A program made the translations under genes and the position numbers. The notes below the pieces were generated by a model. That model ran no database searches. It had not been told where the DNA came from and was given only the letters and a program-made list of their open reading frames with translations. Below are positions 17,252 through 25,740 of a DNA stretch of 64,000 nt, piece by piece; within the stretch, counting starts at the first letter, position 1, and the number at the start of each line of letters is the position of its first letter. Origin of the DNA: JABDQW01 sp942492025 (GTDB lineage: Bacteria; Pseudomonadota; Gammaproteobacteria; SZUA-229); NCBI GenBank assembly GCA_942492025.1, contig CALODJ010000006.1, positions 496,001-560,000 of the forward strand. Reading direction: 5' to 3'.

Positions 17252-17665
17252 ATGCCAAAAGATGCCAGTGTTAAAGAATATATGTCTGCCAATGTGGTGA
17301 CATTCACACCCGTGATGGATATACAGCAAGCCATCAATCAGCTGATAAAAAAAAGGATATCCGGTGCGCCTGTGGTTGACAGGACCGGCAACGTGGTCGG
17401 TATGTTGACCGAGCGGGATTGCATGAAGATCGCGCTGTCGTCGAGCTACTATGGTGAGTCGGCAGGCAAGGTGGCGGAGTACATGCACCCCGTGCCGAAG
17501 ACGATAGAAGCCGACGCCAGTATTATCGAGGTGGCTTCGATGTTTCTACAGGAGGGCCACCGTCGTTATCCGGTCATGGAAGACAATCGCCTGGTCGGCC
17601 AGATCAGTCGTCACGACGTGCTCAAGGCGCTGGAAAAGCTCTGGTCCGGCTGCCCGAACTGTTAA
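17252..17665 (+). CDS. Tandem CBS-domain protein (CBS pair), paralogue
   Basis: From the ATG at 17252 the product has 137 residues; GGAG seven bases upstream decides this start over an upstream in-frame TTG. Two CBS motifs fill it: VKEYMSANVVTFTPV ... GMLTERDCMKI and VAEYMHPVPKTIEAD ... VGQISRHDVLKAL. It ends CPNC, a short terminal Cys pair. The TERDC-plus-SSSYYG pattern resembles the CBS protein at 8627-9124. Likely an adenosine-nucleotide sensor; the target is unknown. It lies about 70 bp after nqrM and could be co-transcribed. A family B repeat begins 16 bp after its stop. Confidence 0.8.
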   Translation: MPKDASVKEYMSANVVTFTPVMDIQQAINQLIKKRISGAPVVDRTGNVVGMLTERDCMKIALSSSYYGESAGKVAEYMHPVPKTIEADASIIEVASMFLQEGHRRYPVMEDNRLVGQISRHDVLKALEKLWSGCPNC

Positions 17666-17821
17666 TCATGACGAACCTGGTTAGCCCGCATTTCTCACCA
17701 GGCGGCGTTGAATACTGATAAGGCATTGGTCTTTTTGAAGAAAACCCGAATGATCAAAATACAGTGTGTTATTCAGGCATGCCTATCACGGTACAGGCTG
17801 GTCTTGGTTTGCATGAGATCG

Positions 17822-17889
17822 TAGGGTGCGCCGTGCGCACCGTGAATCCTCAGTGTGCTGGGCTGTCTCGGTGCGCACGGCGCACCCTA
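17822..17889. repeat. Family A palindromic repeat nested in B1
   Basis: The 68-bp copy has nearly perfect 20-bp arms (TAGGGTGCGCCGTGCGCACC and complement) and TA at each edge. Same length and position as the A copies in B4 and B5. Confidence 0.85.
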
Positions 17890-17950
17890 CGGCCGCTTCG
17901 CCCAAGCTATTGCTACGCTTTTCGCTCCAGAGCGGCGCTTACGAACACCA

Positions 17951-18112
17951 GCCCGTATGTCTCACCAGATGGACGGGCCCTCACTTGATCTTTGAATCCA
18001 CAAAGCATTTTGCTCAGTCGGAAATACACAAGGTTATTCCGCTTCTTCGCAAAATTCTCTGTGAATCCAAATCTCGGCGTGAACATCTCGCCCCCTGGTG
18101 AGACATACGGGC
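17951..18112. repeat. Segment S in B1, forward orientation
   Basis: This 162-bp segment starts GCCCGTATGTCTCACCAG and ends with its complement CTGGTGAGACATACGGGC. Its interior aligns with the reverse complement of 57076-57237, which occupies the same site in B5. It carries no gene. Confidence 0.8.
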
Positions 18113-18282
18113 TAAGTCCTGCGCCTGCTACCGTGATCCTGGTGAGAAATGCGGGCTATTGAGGAACGCAGGTTAGGTTGTTAGCTCTTGTTTGCAAACA
18201 TTTGCACCCCTATTGGCATGCATGCGGGATAAAGCACAATAACGGTGGTTGCCCAATAATGAGATTTATTTCGATTTGGCGG

Positions 18283-18312
18283 TTGATTTTTTAAGAATCA
18301 CGATCCTAAAAT
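18283..18312 (+). promoter_or_regulatory. Predicted promoter of the di-heme protein gene
   Basis: TTGATT (18283-18288) and TAAAAT (18307-18312) have an 18-base spacer. The start would fall about 20 bases before the ATG at 18341, giving a short leader, unlike the two following genes. Confidence 0.5.
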
Positions 18313-18340
18313 TAGTGCCTCCAAAAAACGGAGTATAAAA

Positions 18341-19819
18341 ATGAGCACAAATTACACACACCCAACACTGACCTATCCACTCGCGATACTTATCAGCGTA
18401 GCCACGAGCACGGCACTCGCCGGCTCGTACGAACTGGAGCCCATCGAAAAGCTGGGCAAGAAGATCTTTTTCGATGAGAAGCTTTCTATAAATCGCAACC
18501 AGTCCTGTGCAACCTGCCACGTACCCGAGGCCGGCTGGGTTGGCGATGATCCTGAAATCAATGAGCACGGTGCGGTCTACGAGGGGTCGATATCCGGCAA
18601 ATTTGGCAACCGCAAACCGCCGAGCTCGGCCTACGCCACCCAGTCGCCGATTTTTTACGCGGATTTCGGCAACCGACTGGTCGACGATCCTGAAGCTGGT
18701 TTTGATTTCGACCCGCTTTTCGTCGGCGGTAATTTCTGGGACGGCCGCGCCACCGGCTGGGAGCTGGGCAATCCGGCTGCCGACCAGGCACAGGGGCCGT
18801 TCCTGAATCCGGTCGAGCAGGCGCTGCCGGATGCCGCCTGCGTGGTCTACCGGGTCTGCGAGGGCCGCTACGGCGATCTGTTCGACAAAGTCTGGGGCCC
18901 GAATGCCTGCAACATCAACTGGCCTTCGAAAGGGGAAGTCAATCGAACATGTATGGATCCGGACGGCGAGGTCGCGCTGTCACCGATGGATCGAGAAAAG
19001 GTCGATCGTGCCTACGACCGGACTGCACTGTCGATCGCAGCCTTCGAGGACTCATCGGCGAGCAATGCTTTCACGTCGAAAATCGATGCTCACCGTGCTG
19101 GATTGTATGACTTCAACGCGCAGGAAGAGCTTGGCCGGCAGATTTTTCGCGGCAGGGGTATGTGCTCGGCCTGTCATGTTGGTACACCGGGACCCGGTGC
19201 AGCGCCGCCGTTGTTCACCGACTTCACCTTCGACAACCTAGGCGTGCCGAGAAATCCGGAAAATCCAGCCTCAATCGCTGATCCTGATTGGCGGGATCCC
19301 GGTCTGGGTCATTTTCTTTCAACGGTTTCGGGTTACACCGATTATGCGGATGCAAACTGGGGCAAGCACAAGGTGCCGACGCTGCGTAATGTCGGACTCG
19401 GTTCGTGTGAAGCCGCGGAAAACAGCGATGATGGCGAAGACGGTCATCACAGCAATCGTGGCAAAGGTAACGGCAAGCACGACGACTGCATCGTCAAGGC
19501 TTACATGCACAACGGCTTTTTCAAGAGTTTAAAAACCGTGGTGCACTTCTACAATACGCGTGACATCAAGCCCGCATGCGAAGACTTGCCTGAACCAATA
19601 TTTGATGCCACCGAGGAAGTAGCCCTAGCCAATGACTGCTGGCCAAAACCGGAGGTGGATGGCCCAACCGTGAACACCGACGAGCTCGGCAACCTGGGGC
19701 TGACTGAAGAACAGGAAGACGCCTTAGTCGCCTTCATGATGGCCATGAGTGATGGTTACATGGAAGCCGATGATGATGGCGATGACGACAAAGGCAAGCG
19801 CAAGGGTAAGGACGACTAA
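18341..19819 (+). CDS. Secreted di-heme cytochrome c peroxidase / MauG-family protein
   Basis: The 492-residue product has a signal peptide (ending near TALAGS) and two c-type haem sites: CATCH (Cys56, Cys59, His60) in the typical context LGKKIFFDEKLS...SCATCH, and CSACH (Cys275, Cys278, His279). GGNFWDGRA and AYMHNGFFKSLKTVVHFYN are further family motifs. The family includes periplasmic H2O2 peroxidases and MauG-type enzymes that oxidise residues on partner proteins. It is longer than CcpA (about 330 aa), with a His/Asp/Lys-rich insert near residues 365-390 and a terminal DDDGDDDKGKRKGKDD tail. GGAG precedes the ATG. Two large secreted proteins follow. Peroxidase versus modifying enzyme is undecided. 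Confidence 0.85.
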   Translation: MSTNYTHPTLTYPLAILISVATSTALAGSYELEPIEKLGKKIFFDEKLSINRNQSCATCHVPEAGWVGDDPEINEHGAVYEGSISGKFGNRKPPSSAYATQSPIFYADFGNRLVDDPEAGFDFDPLFVGGNFWDGRATGWELGNPAADQAQGPFLNPVEQALPDAACVVYRVCEGRYGDLFDKVWGPNACNINWPSKGEVNRTCMDPDGEVALSPMDREKVDRAYDRTALSIAAFEDSSASNAFTSKIDAHRAGLYDFNAQEELGRQIFRGRGMCSACHVGTPGPGAAPPLFTDFTFDNLGVPRNPENPASIADPDWRDPGLGHFLSTVSGYTDYADANWGKHKVPTLRNVGLGSCEAAENSDDGEDGHHSNRGKGNGKHDDCIVKAYMHNGFFKSLKTVVHFYNTRDIKPACEDLPEPIFDATEEVALANDCWPKPEVDGPTVNTDELGNLGLTEEQEDALVAFMMAMSDGYMEADDDGDDDKGKRKGKDD

Positions 19820-20329
19820 GCGCGCTTGAAAACTGGCCCATCGCTGGCGATGTGAATCGTATCCCCCGCCAGGGCTGTGTGAAGGGCGCGGCGCGCAAGC
19901 GTTCGCGCCCTTGTTTTTTTGATCCTGATAGAAAAGCTGATCTCAAACGTAAGTCAAATATAGAAGGGAGCGCCGTGCGCACCAAAGCCGCCGCATCGAA
20001 AAACCCTGCTGGTCCGCACGGCACATCAACATATTTAATTATTTGTTGCTTACAGTATTTTCTAATCCATAAATGATACTGCTTCAAGATGGGTGTTATA
20101 CTTATTAACCACATTGGAAAGGCGAATTGCCGATTGCCCGTGACTGTTTACATCTGGCAGTGAAGGAGCCTGCCGCTAGAAACGGCCGGGAACAATAACA
20201 AACAGCGCTAGCGAGAAGGAGCTTCCATTTAGGAAGCGCCAATCTTTGAATCAGTAAAAGAGAATACACATCGCTTTACCGCATTGCTTTACAGCAATCA
20301 ATCACGACTCAACCGGATGGATCAAAATT
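19820..20329 (+). other. Intergenic region with degenerate repeat and leader
   Basis: No gene is supported. A palindromic GGCGCGGCGCGCAAGCGTTCGCGCC cluster near 19890 and a decayed family A copy (about 19965-20027, arms GGAGCGCCGTGCGCACC and GGTCCGCACGGCACATC) precede the promoter at 20073. The roughly 220-base leader shares short blocks with the leader of the paralogous gene at 23702 (TTAACCACATTGGA and TCTTTGAATC). Confidence 0.5.
20073..20102 (+). promoter_or_regulatory. Predicted promoter (ATGATA-N18-TATACT)
   Basis: ATGATA (20073-20078) and TATACT (20097-20102) are 18 bases apart, with GATGGGTGT before the -10, echoing the G-runs of 9513 and 23255. It is followed closely by the TTAACCACATTGGA block shared with the promoter at 23255. 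Confidence 0.45.
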
Positions 20330-22534
20330 GTGACAATCCTAGATGCTTATATTAAGCCGATGACGGCTGCCATAACAGGCACGATTGTGTTTGCCACCTT
20401 ATCAACCCATGCAGCAATTACTGAAGAGTTTGCAAAGCGGATCAAGCAGAACTACATTTTCGCTGATGACATGGCCCAATGGCTGGCCGAGGACGATGTC
20501 TACGCGTTGAATCCGGTCAACATCCGCGCCGGTGTACACCCTGACCATGATGACCCGGAAGGCGGGCCCTACGACGTGATCTACATCTTCCCGGATGCGG
20601 CCACCGCTAATGCCTGGTGGGGCCCAAATGATCCGACGGGTATGCCAACGACAATCCCGGATACCGCCGTCGCGATGGTCCACTGGGAACTCGACAACGG
20701 CAGCGGCTCGTTCCCGGGCATCATGTCCAAATCCGATATCGACGGCTTCATATCGCGCAATTGTATTATGGCCGCCGGTGATGTGATTCCGGTGCCCGGC
20801 GGTTTTCAAATCGAGAAGACCTGCAGTAACCCGATAGGTTCTTCCAAGCACTTCAAGATGAATGTGCTAAAAGCGAACGTACCCATCGACCTGGTCTACA
20901 ATGTCGAGCAGCACCCGTTGACCTACTTCAACTACGACACCCTGCCGACGTTTGACGGCGTCGAGGAATCCGGCCGTATCTACCGCGCATTGCAGACATG
21001 GCACAATAGCACGTCGATGGATACAGCGACGCAGGTGCGAGAAGGCGTGCGTATCGCCGGCTTCCGCCTCGAACTCGGCTATGGCGTTGGCAGCGCCTTT
21101 CAACCTATCCCTGACGCCGCAGGCACCGGTCTCGAAGTGGACAAGGTGCTTGGTTTTGAGTTGCGCCACTGCATGCCGGACCATTTCTTCGATGTGTTGC
21201 GCGAATATCCGGGCACTGGCACCAACCCGTGTTTTTACGAGGTTGACTCATTTGGCCAGCCCCTGCGGCAGGAAATCTGGCTGGAGGAGGAATACGGTAC
21301 GTTCTCACCGATCATGTATTCCACCAGAGATGACAAGCGCATGCTGGGCCTCGGCATCCCCGGCGGTTTTTGGGACAAACGCCCCGGCGGCGTCTATCCG
21401 CCTGAGATCCAGAGACTGGGCAAGCTCGACAGCGGCTATAAACCCAGTGACGCTGATGTCTACTGGGACAGCCGGATCGACGGTGCGCTTCCGCTGCCAG
21501 GCTATTACGGCGCCACCACACCCAACTACTTCAATATCTTAGAGACGCAGGCCGCCGAGGCCGGCGCCACGACAACCGACGATGTTCCTTCACCGGACCC
21601 CTTTGGTTACCTCATGTACTCGGGCGTGCTCGAAGATGGGGACACCGGCATCTTGCCGCGAGGTATCTACGAAGACGATGACGGCGACCCTGCTACCGAA
21701 GGCAGGCTGATCGCATGGTGGGATGGTTTGCAGTATCGCTGGGGCATCGACGGTCCCGTGTTCGACGGCATAATCACCCCGGACGAGGCATTTATGCCCG
21801 TTGCTCTAGCCGATCTGCAAGAATGGGCGCTGTCTCCATTACAAGAGGAGCCTGACTTCGATCTCTACCCGGATACCGGCTTCCCTCCCGGTCCGTTGTA
21901 CGAAATCGGCGTGACGGACGATCTGGCTGGTCTCAATATCGACTACTTTGTCTATCTGGGTCGTAACTACAATGTCACCGAATACCCCACCTTTACGGTT
22001 CGTATGACCGCGGTTTCGGTGGATAATCCCGATCCGTATGGTGACGGTACGGTAGCCCCTGGCTTCCCGATTACTGATGGCGCCAACGGTAACCAGAGTC
22101 CGGCGTGGGTCAGCAATCCGGCCCCGCCGCTGGAAACATTCCTCAATGGTGAGGATCCCGTTGATGTGGCGATCGAAGAATTGGACGTCGACGGCCGCGT
22201 CAGAGTCAATGAGCGAGAGGAGCTCGAGGTCTACATCGAGAACGAGGGTCCAAACGCTGCGAGCGGTACGGTCACTGTGGCTGGTACGGACAGCGAGGGT
22301 GTTACAGTCGTTAACTTGAGTGCTGAATTCACTGACCTGGCCGCCGGGCAAAGTGACGAGATCGAGTTCTACTGGAACGCCCCGGCATATCCGACCGTGA
22401 TCAGTTGGGTCGCAGAGGTCACCGCAGCGGGGGATACTGACCTCAGCAACAATACGGCAACAGCCACGACCGAGGTGGTCGAGAGAAAGCGTCGTCATCG
22501 AGGGGAGCGTGATTATCACACTGATAACGACTGA
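20330..22534 (+). CDS. Large secreted protein with C-terminal CARDB-like domain and charged tail
   Basis: This 734-residue exported protein starts at GTG 20330 (GGATGG upstream; inner ATG 20360 also gives a complete signal, FATLSTHAA). The body resembles secreted choice-of-anchor-type proteins (GFRLELGYGVGSAF, SRNCIM), but I am not certain of the family. Residues about 615-715 form one Ig-like CARDB-type domain (EREELEVYIENEGPNAASG ... DTDLSNNTATATTEV), followed by the tail ERKRRHRGERDYHTDND instead of a membrane anchor. It is a full-length paralogue of the protein at 23702-25396: shared blocks are IDLVYNV, LELGYG, and the LPRGIYEDDDGDP region. Function unknown; probably extracellular or surface-associated. 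Strong terminator downstream. Confidence 0.8.
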   Translation: MTILDAYIKPMTAAITGTIVFATLSTHAAITEEFAKRIKQNYIFADDMAQWLAEDDVYALNPVNIRAGVHPDHDDPEGGPYDVIYIFPDAATANAWWGPNDPTGMPTTIPDTAVAMVHWELDNGSGSFPGIMSKSDIDGFISRNCIMAAGDVIPVPGGFQIEKTCSNPIGSSKHFKMNVLKANVPIDLVYNVEQHPLTYFNYDTLPTFDGVEESGRIYRALQTWHNSTSMDTATQVREGVRIAGFRLELGYGVGSAFQPIPDAAGTGLEVDKVLGFELRHCMPDHFFDVLREYPGTGTNPCFYEVDSFGQPLRQEIWLEEEYGTFSPIMYSTRDDKRMLGLGIPGGFWDKRPGGVYPPEIQRLGKLDSGYKPSDADVYWDSRIDGALPLPGYYGATTPNYFNILETQAAEAGATTTDDVPSPDPFGYLMYSGVLEDGDTGILPRGIYEDDDGDPATEGRLIAWWDGLQYRWGIDGPVFDGIITPDEAFMPVALADLQEWALSPLQEEPDFDLYPDTGFPPGPLYEIGVTDDLAGLNIDYFVYLGRNYNVTEYPTFTVRMTAVSVDNPDPYGDGTVAPGFPITDGANGNQSPAWVSNPAPPLETFLNGEDPVDVAIEELDVDGRVRVNEREELEVYIENEGPNAASGTVTVAGTDSEGVTVVNLSAEFTDLAAGQSDEIEFYWNAPAYPTVISWVAEVTAAGDTDLSNNTATATTEVVERKRRHRGERDYHTDND

Positions 22535-22560
22535 TTCTGCAGTCACGTCAGTGTGCTCCA

Positions 22561-22594
22561 GGGCGGAGACCGGCATCGCCGGTCTCCGCCCTTT
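22561..22594 (+). terminator. Rho-independent terminator
   Basis: A 14-bp GC-rich stem (GGGCGGAGACCGG / CCGGTCTCCGCCC) with a five-base loop is followed by CTTTTG. It lies 27 bp after the stop of the 734-residue protein. An almost identical copy is at 25441. Confidence 0.8.
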
Positions 22595-22648
22595 TGATCG
22601 GGTTCTCGTACGCGCTGCAGCAAAGCTTGCCTGTCAACAGCCGGCCTG

Positions 22649-22726
22649 CAGGGTGCGCCATGCGCACCGCAATCCACCAAGCCAACAATTCCTAAGCACG
22701 GTGTGCATGGCGCACACGGCGCATCG
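22649..22726. repeat. Family A-like palindrome (duplicated region, copy 1)
   Basis: Arms CAGGGTGCGCCATGCGCACC and a diverged right arm surround about 40 bp. The same diverged copy recurs at 25531-25608 because it lies within the duplicated segment. Confidence 0.6.
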
Positions 22727-22822
22727 TATGCTTCAATACCGATGACCTGGCCGTGTTATACCGGGCAGCCTTAACAAATAAAAGATTTCTGCGTGCTTTG
22801 TATACCTGCAATTTTTGCGTTA

Positions 22823-23067
22823 CATCCTGGACGGTGTCCATACGGCGTTGAACCGACATTTCAAGGATGTGGCGGTTGAATCTGACCAACCAGGGTTTTG
22901 CTTCCATACCCAGCTGCAGCACTTCACTGTGTGAATCGAGCACGGCTTTACCGCCCTGCTGATTGATGCGTTCGATCAGCGTTTGATAGGTATTGTCAGG
23001 CACGCCCGGTGGTAGCTGTCCGCTCAATACCGTGATGCCGTTACCTGCTGTTTCCAGCAGACTGTCA
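22823..23067 (-). pseudogene. Truncated internal fragment of pfkB
   Basis: About 245 bp on the minus strand encode SGQLPPGVPD...LIERINQQGGKAVLDSH...MDTVQDV. This is nearly identical to residues about 127-208 of the intact phosphofructokinase at 25741-26697. Start, active-site C-terminus and N-terminal half are missing. The C-terminal junction falls at ACATCCTG, an eight-base sequence that occurs twice in the intact copy (25704 and 26072), 368 bp apart, as expected for deletion between short direct repeats. The other end at 23067 joins unrelated sequence. It is a leftover of the duplication that also involved the upstream gene ends. No function expected. Confidence 0.85.
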
Positions 23068-23701
23068 CATAAATTGTTGGAACTTGCGACTAAAGTCTAC
23101 CAAACCAGCAGTCTCTGCGCCTCTGCGGTTCAGGCAATCCAACTACTTGGCGTCCTTTGTGCCTTTACGTTAACCAAAACGCCCGTAGCTATCACCTAAC
23201 AAAGTCGATGCACGCTGCGATGTAGTATTGCAAGTGTTTTTTTTAATAATTCGGTTGATATTACGTTGTGGGGGCTTTTATAATTACATTTCTTTACAAA
23301 TGGAAACGCTTTTCTTAACCACATTGGATAGGGGGGAGCGGCCGTTCTTTGTGCGTACTCTTTTGGTCTGACATTGCCTACGACACGATGCGAAACGCAA
23401 GTTCAGATTTGAAAGACTTAATACGCATGCGATAAGGAAATCCATTTCCTTACAGCCGATCTTTGAATCGATAACAATAAATGCACATAGCTCATGTGCT
23501 GTTGATCAGAGCTACTGTGACAACTGTGCCATCATCACCAGGGTCGGGAGACTGCACATACAGTGACACATCATTTCGGGCGGCATCGAATTTTGTGTCA
23601 TTTCATTGCCTGATGTTCGTGGTCATTCAACTCGTACGATTCGGTGTGAATGACGACAGCACAGGAAAATAATAACAACCCCAAAGTTTTGGAGATAAGA
23701 G
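23068..23701 (+). other. Intergenic region, promoter and about 410-base leader
   Basis: After the pfkB remnant comes a repeat-like piece (CTCTGCGCCTCTGCGGTTCAGG ... related to the family near 43100), then the promoter at 23255 and a long leader. A 63-codon open frame at 23481-23672 has no ribosome site and is not called. CAAATGGAAACGC and TTAACCACATTGGATAGG blocks resemble the leader of 20330. Confidence 0.45.
23255..23284 (+). promoter_or_regulatory. Predicted promoter (TTGATA-N18-TATAAT)
   Basis: The near-consensus hexamers TTGATA (23255-23260) and TATAAT (23279-23284) have an 18-base spacer ending GTGGGGGCTTT, very like the nqr promoter. A long leader of about 410 bases would follow before the ATG at 23702. 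Confidence 0.6.
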
Positions 23702-25396
23702 ATGAGATCCAGTCATAACCCGTTACGAATACCCGTAGCAACATTTTCCAGCATCGCCTTTTTTTCGGCGCTTTCGGTCGCCCAGGCGACCACGATCGAC
23801 AGCTGGAATCTAGGCAATGTCGATGTTGATCAAGGCCCTTACGTAGTCGGCGAAGAGTACTCTAGCGTCGTTTACACCGACGGTACCAAAACCACGACCA
23901 ATGGCGCCGTGATCTGGAAAGAGGGTGCCGTCATCCAGCCCGGCATGCAGGTGCTAACCGATTCGCCAGAAGGCAGCGGCCGCAACTGCATCATCACCAC
24001 CGGCACCAACCGCGCCGACCCGGCCAGCCCTGACAAGACCTGCAGCGACGAGTTCCAATCAGCCAAACGCGTCAAGACCGATGCGCGGGTTCCGAGTACG
24101 TCGATAGACCTGGTGTTTGACGTCAGCACGGCGGACACAACAGCAAGGACCTATCGCGTGTTCCAGAAGTACATCAACTCAATTCTGGAGCGCATGGACG
24201 CTTTTTCCATTCAACTTGGCTACGGCACCGGTGATGCTTTCGTCCCCTCTACAACTGGTGACGGCCTCGCCTTCACTTCCCGCGACGGCAGTCAGGTACC
24301 CCCCAACAGCACGCCACCAGGCAACTCCGACCTCGGCTCCCTGATGTCCGCCGGACTGTTCGGTGAAGCTGATTTCAACCAGAACATCACCCGTGATGGC
24401 TATTTCAAACTGCCGGAAACGGTGATCACGGGCCTCGATGGTAATCAATGCGCCACCGATCCTTCAGGAACCGGTCGTTCCTACTGGAACCTGACAGCCA
24501 GTGAAGACGAGATTGCGACAGATGGCACGGTGCAGGGCCTGCACTACTGCCTGTTCGGCAACATGCTCGGACAGAGCCAGCTGCCTTACGGTTACTTCTA
24601 CGACGAGGATGGCAATCCGGACACAGATGCCACCACGGTTGCGAACTGGAATGGGGCTTCCTGGGAGACCTACGTGCTGATCGATCCGGTCACCGGTGTC
24701 CCGCAGTTCGACGACACCGGCGACTATCTGCGTCCGGACAATCCCCCGGTACCGGTGCCGGACAACGTCGTGGCACAGTGGTGTAACCAAAAGGATACGC
24801 TGGATGGAGTGACGCCGTTCCTGTTCGTTGCCGTGCTGGACGACATGGGCCTGACCAACAACAACTACCACATTAACGTCGCAGCCGATCTATCAAGCAT
24901 AGGCGAAACGTTCACGCTGCGCATCACCAATACCGGAGAAACCAACGTCCTGGCCACGCCCTGGCTGGCTCAGTTGCCACCGGAGATCGATCCTGACTAC
25001 GTTTGTCCGCCGGTCGAGCCACCACCAGCAGCAGGCGAGGTCGATGTGTGGATCAAGGACCTGGACGTCGACCGTCGCGTCACAGTCAATGAGCGAGAGG
25101 AGCTTGAGGTCTACATCAAGAACGATGGTCCAAACGCCGCGAGCGGCACGGTCACTGTGACGGGTACGGACAGTGACGGTGTTACGGTCGTTACCTTGAG
25201 TGATGAATTTACTGACCTTGCCGCCGAGCGCAGAGACGAGATCGAGTTCGACTGGAAAGCGCCATCATATCCGACTGTGATCAGCTGGGTCGCAGAAGTC
25301 ACTGCCGCGGGGGATACCGACCTTGGCAACAATACGGCGACCGCCACGACCGAGGTGGTCGAGAAAAAACGTCGTCGTAAGGGGAGGCGTGATTAA
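23702..25396 (+). CDS. Secreted paralogue with CARDB-like domain and basic tail
   Basis: The 564-residue product has GGAG seven bases before the ATG. A signal peptide (FSSIAFFSALSVAQA) leads a body sharing blocks with the 20330-22534 protein: GRNCIITTG, SIDLVFDV, IQLGYGTGDAF, YFYDEDGNPDTD. The family guess is choice-of-anchor-type secreted protein, not certain. From about residue 445 the CARDB-like domain and its DNA are close to identical to those of the upstream gene (NEREELEVYIKNDGPNAASG ... DTDLGNNTATATTEV), ending in KKRRRKGRRD. The similarity of the 3' ends is far higher than of the bodies, pointing to recent duplication or conversion. Likely extracellular; function unknown. Terminator at 25441. 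Confidence 0.8.
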   Translation: MRSSHNPLRIPVATFSSIAFFSALSVAQATTIDSWNLGNVDVDQGPYVVGEEYSSVVYTDGTKTTTNGAVIWKEGAVIQPGMQVLTDSPEGSGRNCIITTGTNRADPASPDKTCSDEFQSAKRVKTDARVPSTSIDLVFDVSTADTTARTYRVFQKYINSILERMDAFSIQLGYGTGDAFVPSTTGDGLAFTSRDGSQVPPNSTPPGNSDLGSLMSAGLFGEADFNQNITRDGYFKLPETVITGLDGNQCATDPSGTGRSYWNLTASEDEIATDGTVQGLHYCLFGNMLGQSQLPYGYFYDEDGNPDTDATTVANWNGASWETYVLIDPVTGVPQFDDTGDYLRPDNPPVPVPDNVVAQWCNQKDTLDGVTPFLFVAVLDDMGLTNNNYHINVAADLSSIGETFTLRITNTGETNVLATPWLAQLPPEIDPDYVCPPVEPPPAAGEVDVWIKDLDVDRRVTVNEREELEVYIKNDGPNAASGTVTVTGTDSDGVTVVTLSDEFTDLAAERRDEIEFDWKAPSYPTVISWVAEVTAAGDTDLGNNTATATTEVVEKKRRRKGRRD

Positions 25397-25440
25397 CACA
25401 CCGATAACGACTGATTCTGCAGTCACGTCAGTGTGCTCCA

Positions 25441-25474
25441 GGGCGGAGACCGGTATTGCCGGTCTCCGCCCTTT
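25441..25474 (+). terminator. Rho-independent terminator, duplicate of 22561
   Basis: Stem GGGCGGAGACCGG / CCGGTCTCCGCCC with loop TATTG and CTTTT tail. The loop differs from copy 1 (CATCG) while the stem is unchanged. Confidence 0.8.
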
Positions 25475-25530
25475 TAATCGGGTTCTCGCACGCGCTGCAG
25501 CAAAGCTCGCCTGTCGAAACAGCCGGCCCG

Positions 25531-25608
25531 CAGGGTGCGCCATGCGCACCGCAATCCACCAAGCCAACCATTCCTAAGCACGGTGTGCATGGCGTACACG
25601 GCGCATCG
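25531..25608. repeat. Family A-like palindrome (duplicated region, copy 2)
   Basis: Near-identical to 22649-22726. It lies between the terminator of the secreted protein and the convergent pfkB gene. Confidence 0.6.
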
Positions 25609-25740
25609 TATGCTTCAATGCCGATGACCTGGCCGTGTTATACCGGGCAGCCTCAACAAATAAAAGATCTTTGCGTGCTTTGTGTATCTGCAATTTTTTC
25701 GTTACATCCTGTACCGGTTACATATACACGCCTTAACTTT

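Larger units (their letters stand above)
17682..18158. repeat. Family B composite element, copy B1 (contains A and S segments)
   Basis: A 477-bp non-coding element is bounded by TA plus the inverted repeat GCCCGCATTTCTCACCAGG and its complement. Inside are a family A palindrome (17822-17889) and a 162-bp segment S (17951-18112) with its own inverted ends. Shorter B copies at 35000-35246 and 60586-60831 lack A and S, showing these are insertions. No transposase is encoded. Apparent open frames here of 74-91 codons are repeat artefacts. Confidence 0.8.

Noticed and set aside
17764..18101. Open frames of 74 and 91 codons in element B1 (similar ones in B4 and B5)
   Set aside because: Same spurious peptides recur wherever the A/B repeats recur, in both frames of the palindrome; no ribosome sites.
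22692..23027. 111-codon minus-strand open frame
   Set aside because: It is the duplicated internal fragment of pfkB fused to repeat sequence, annotated here as a pseudogene.
23481..23672. 63-codon open frame in the leader of 23702
   Set aside because: No ribosome site and no recognisable features; lies in the shared leader region.
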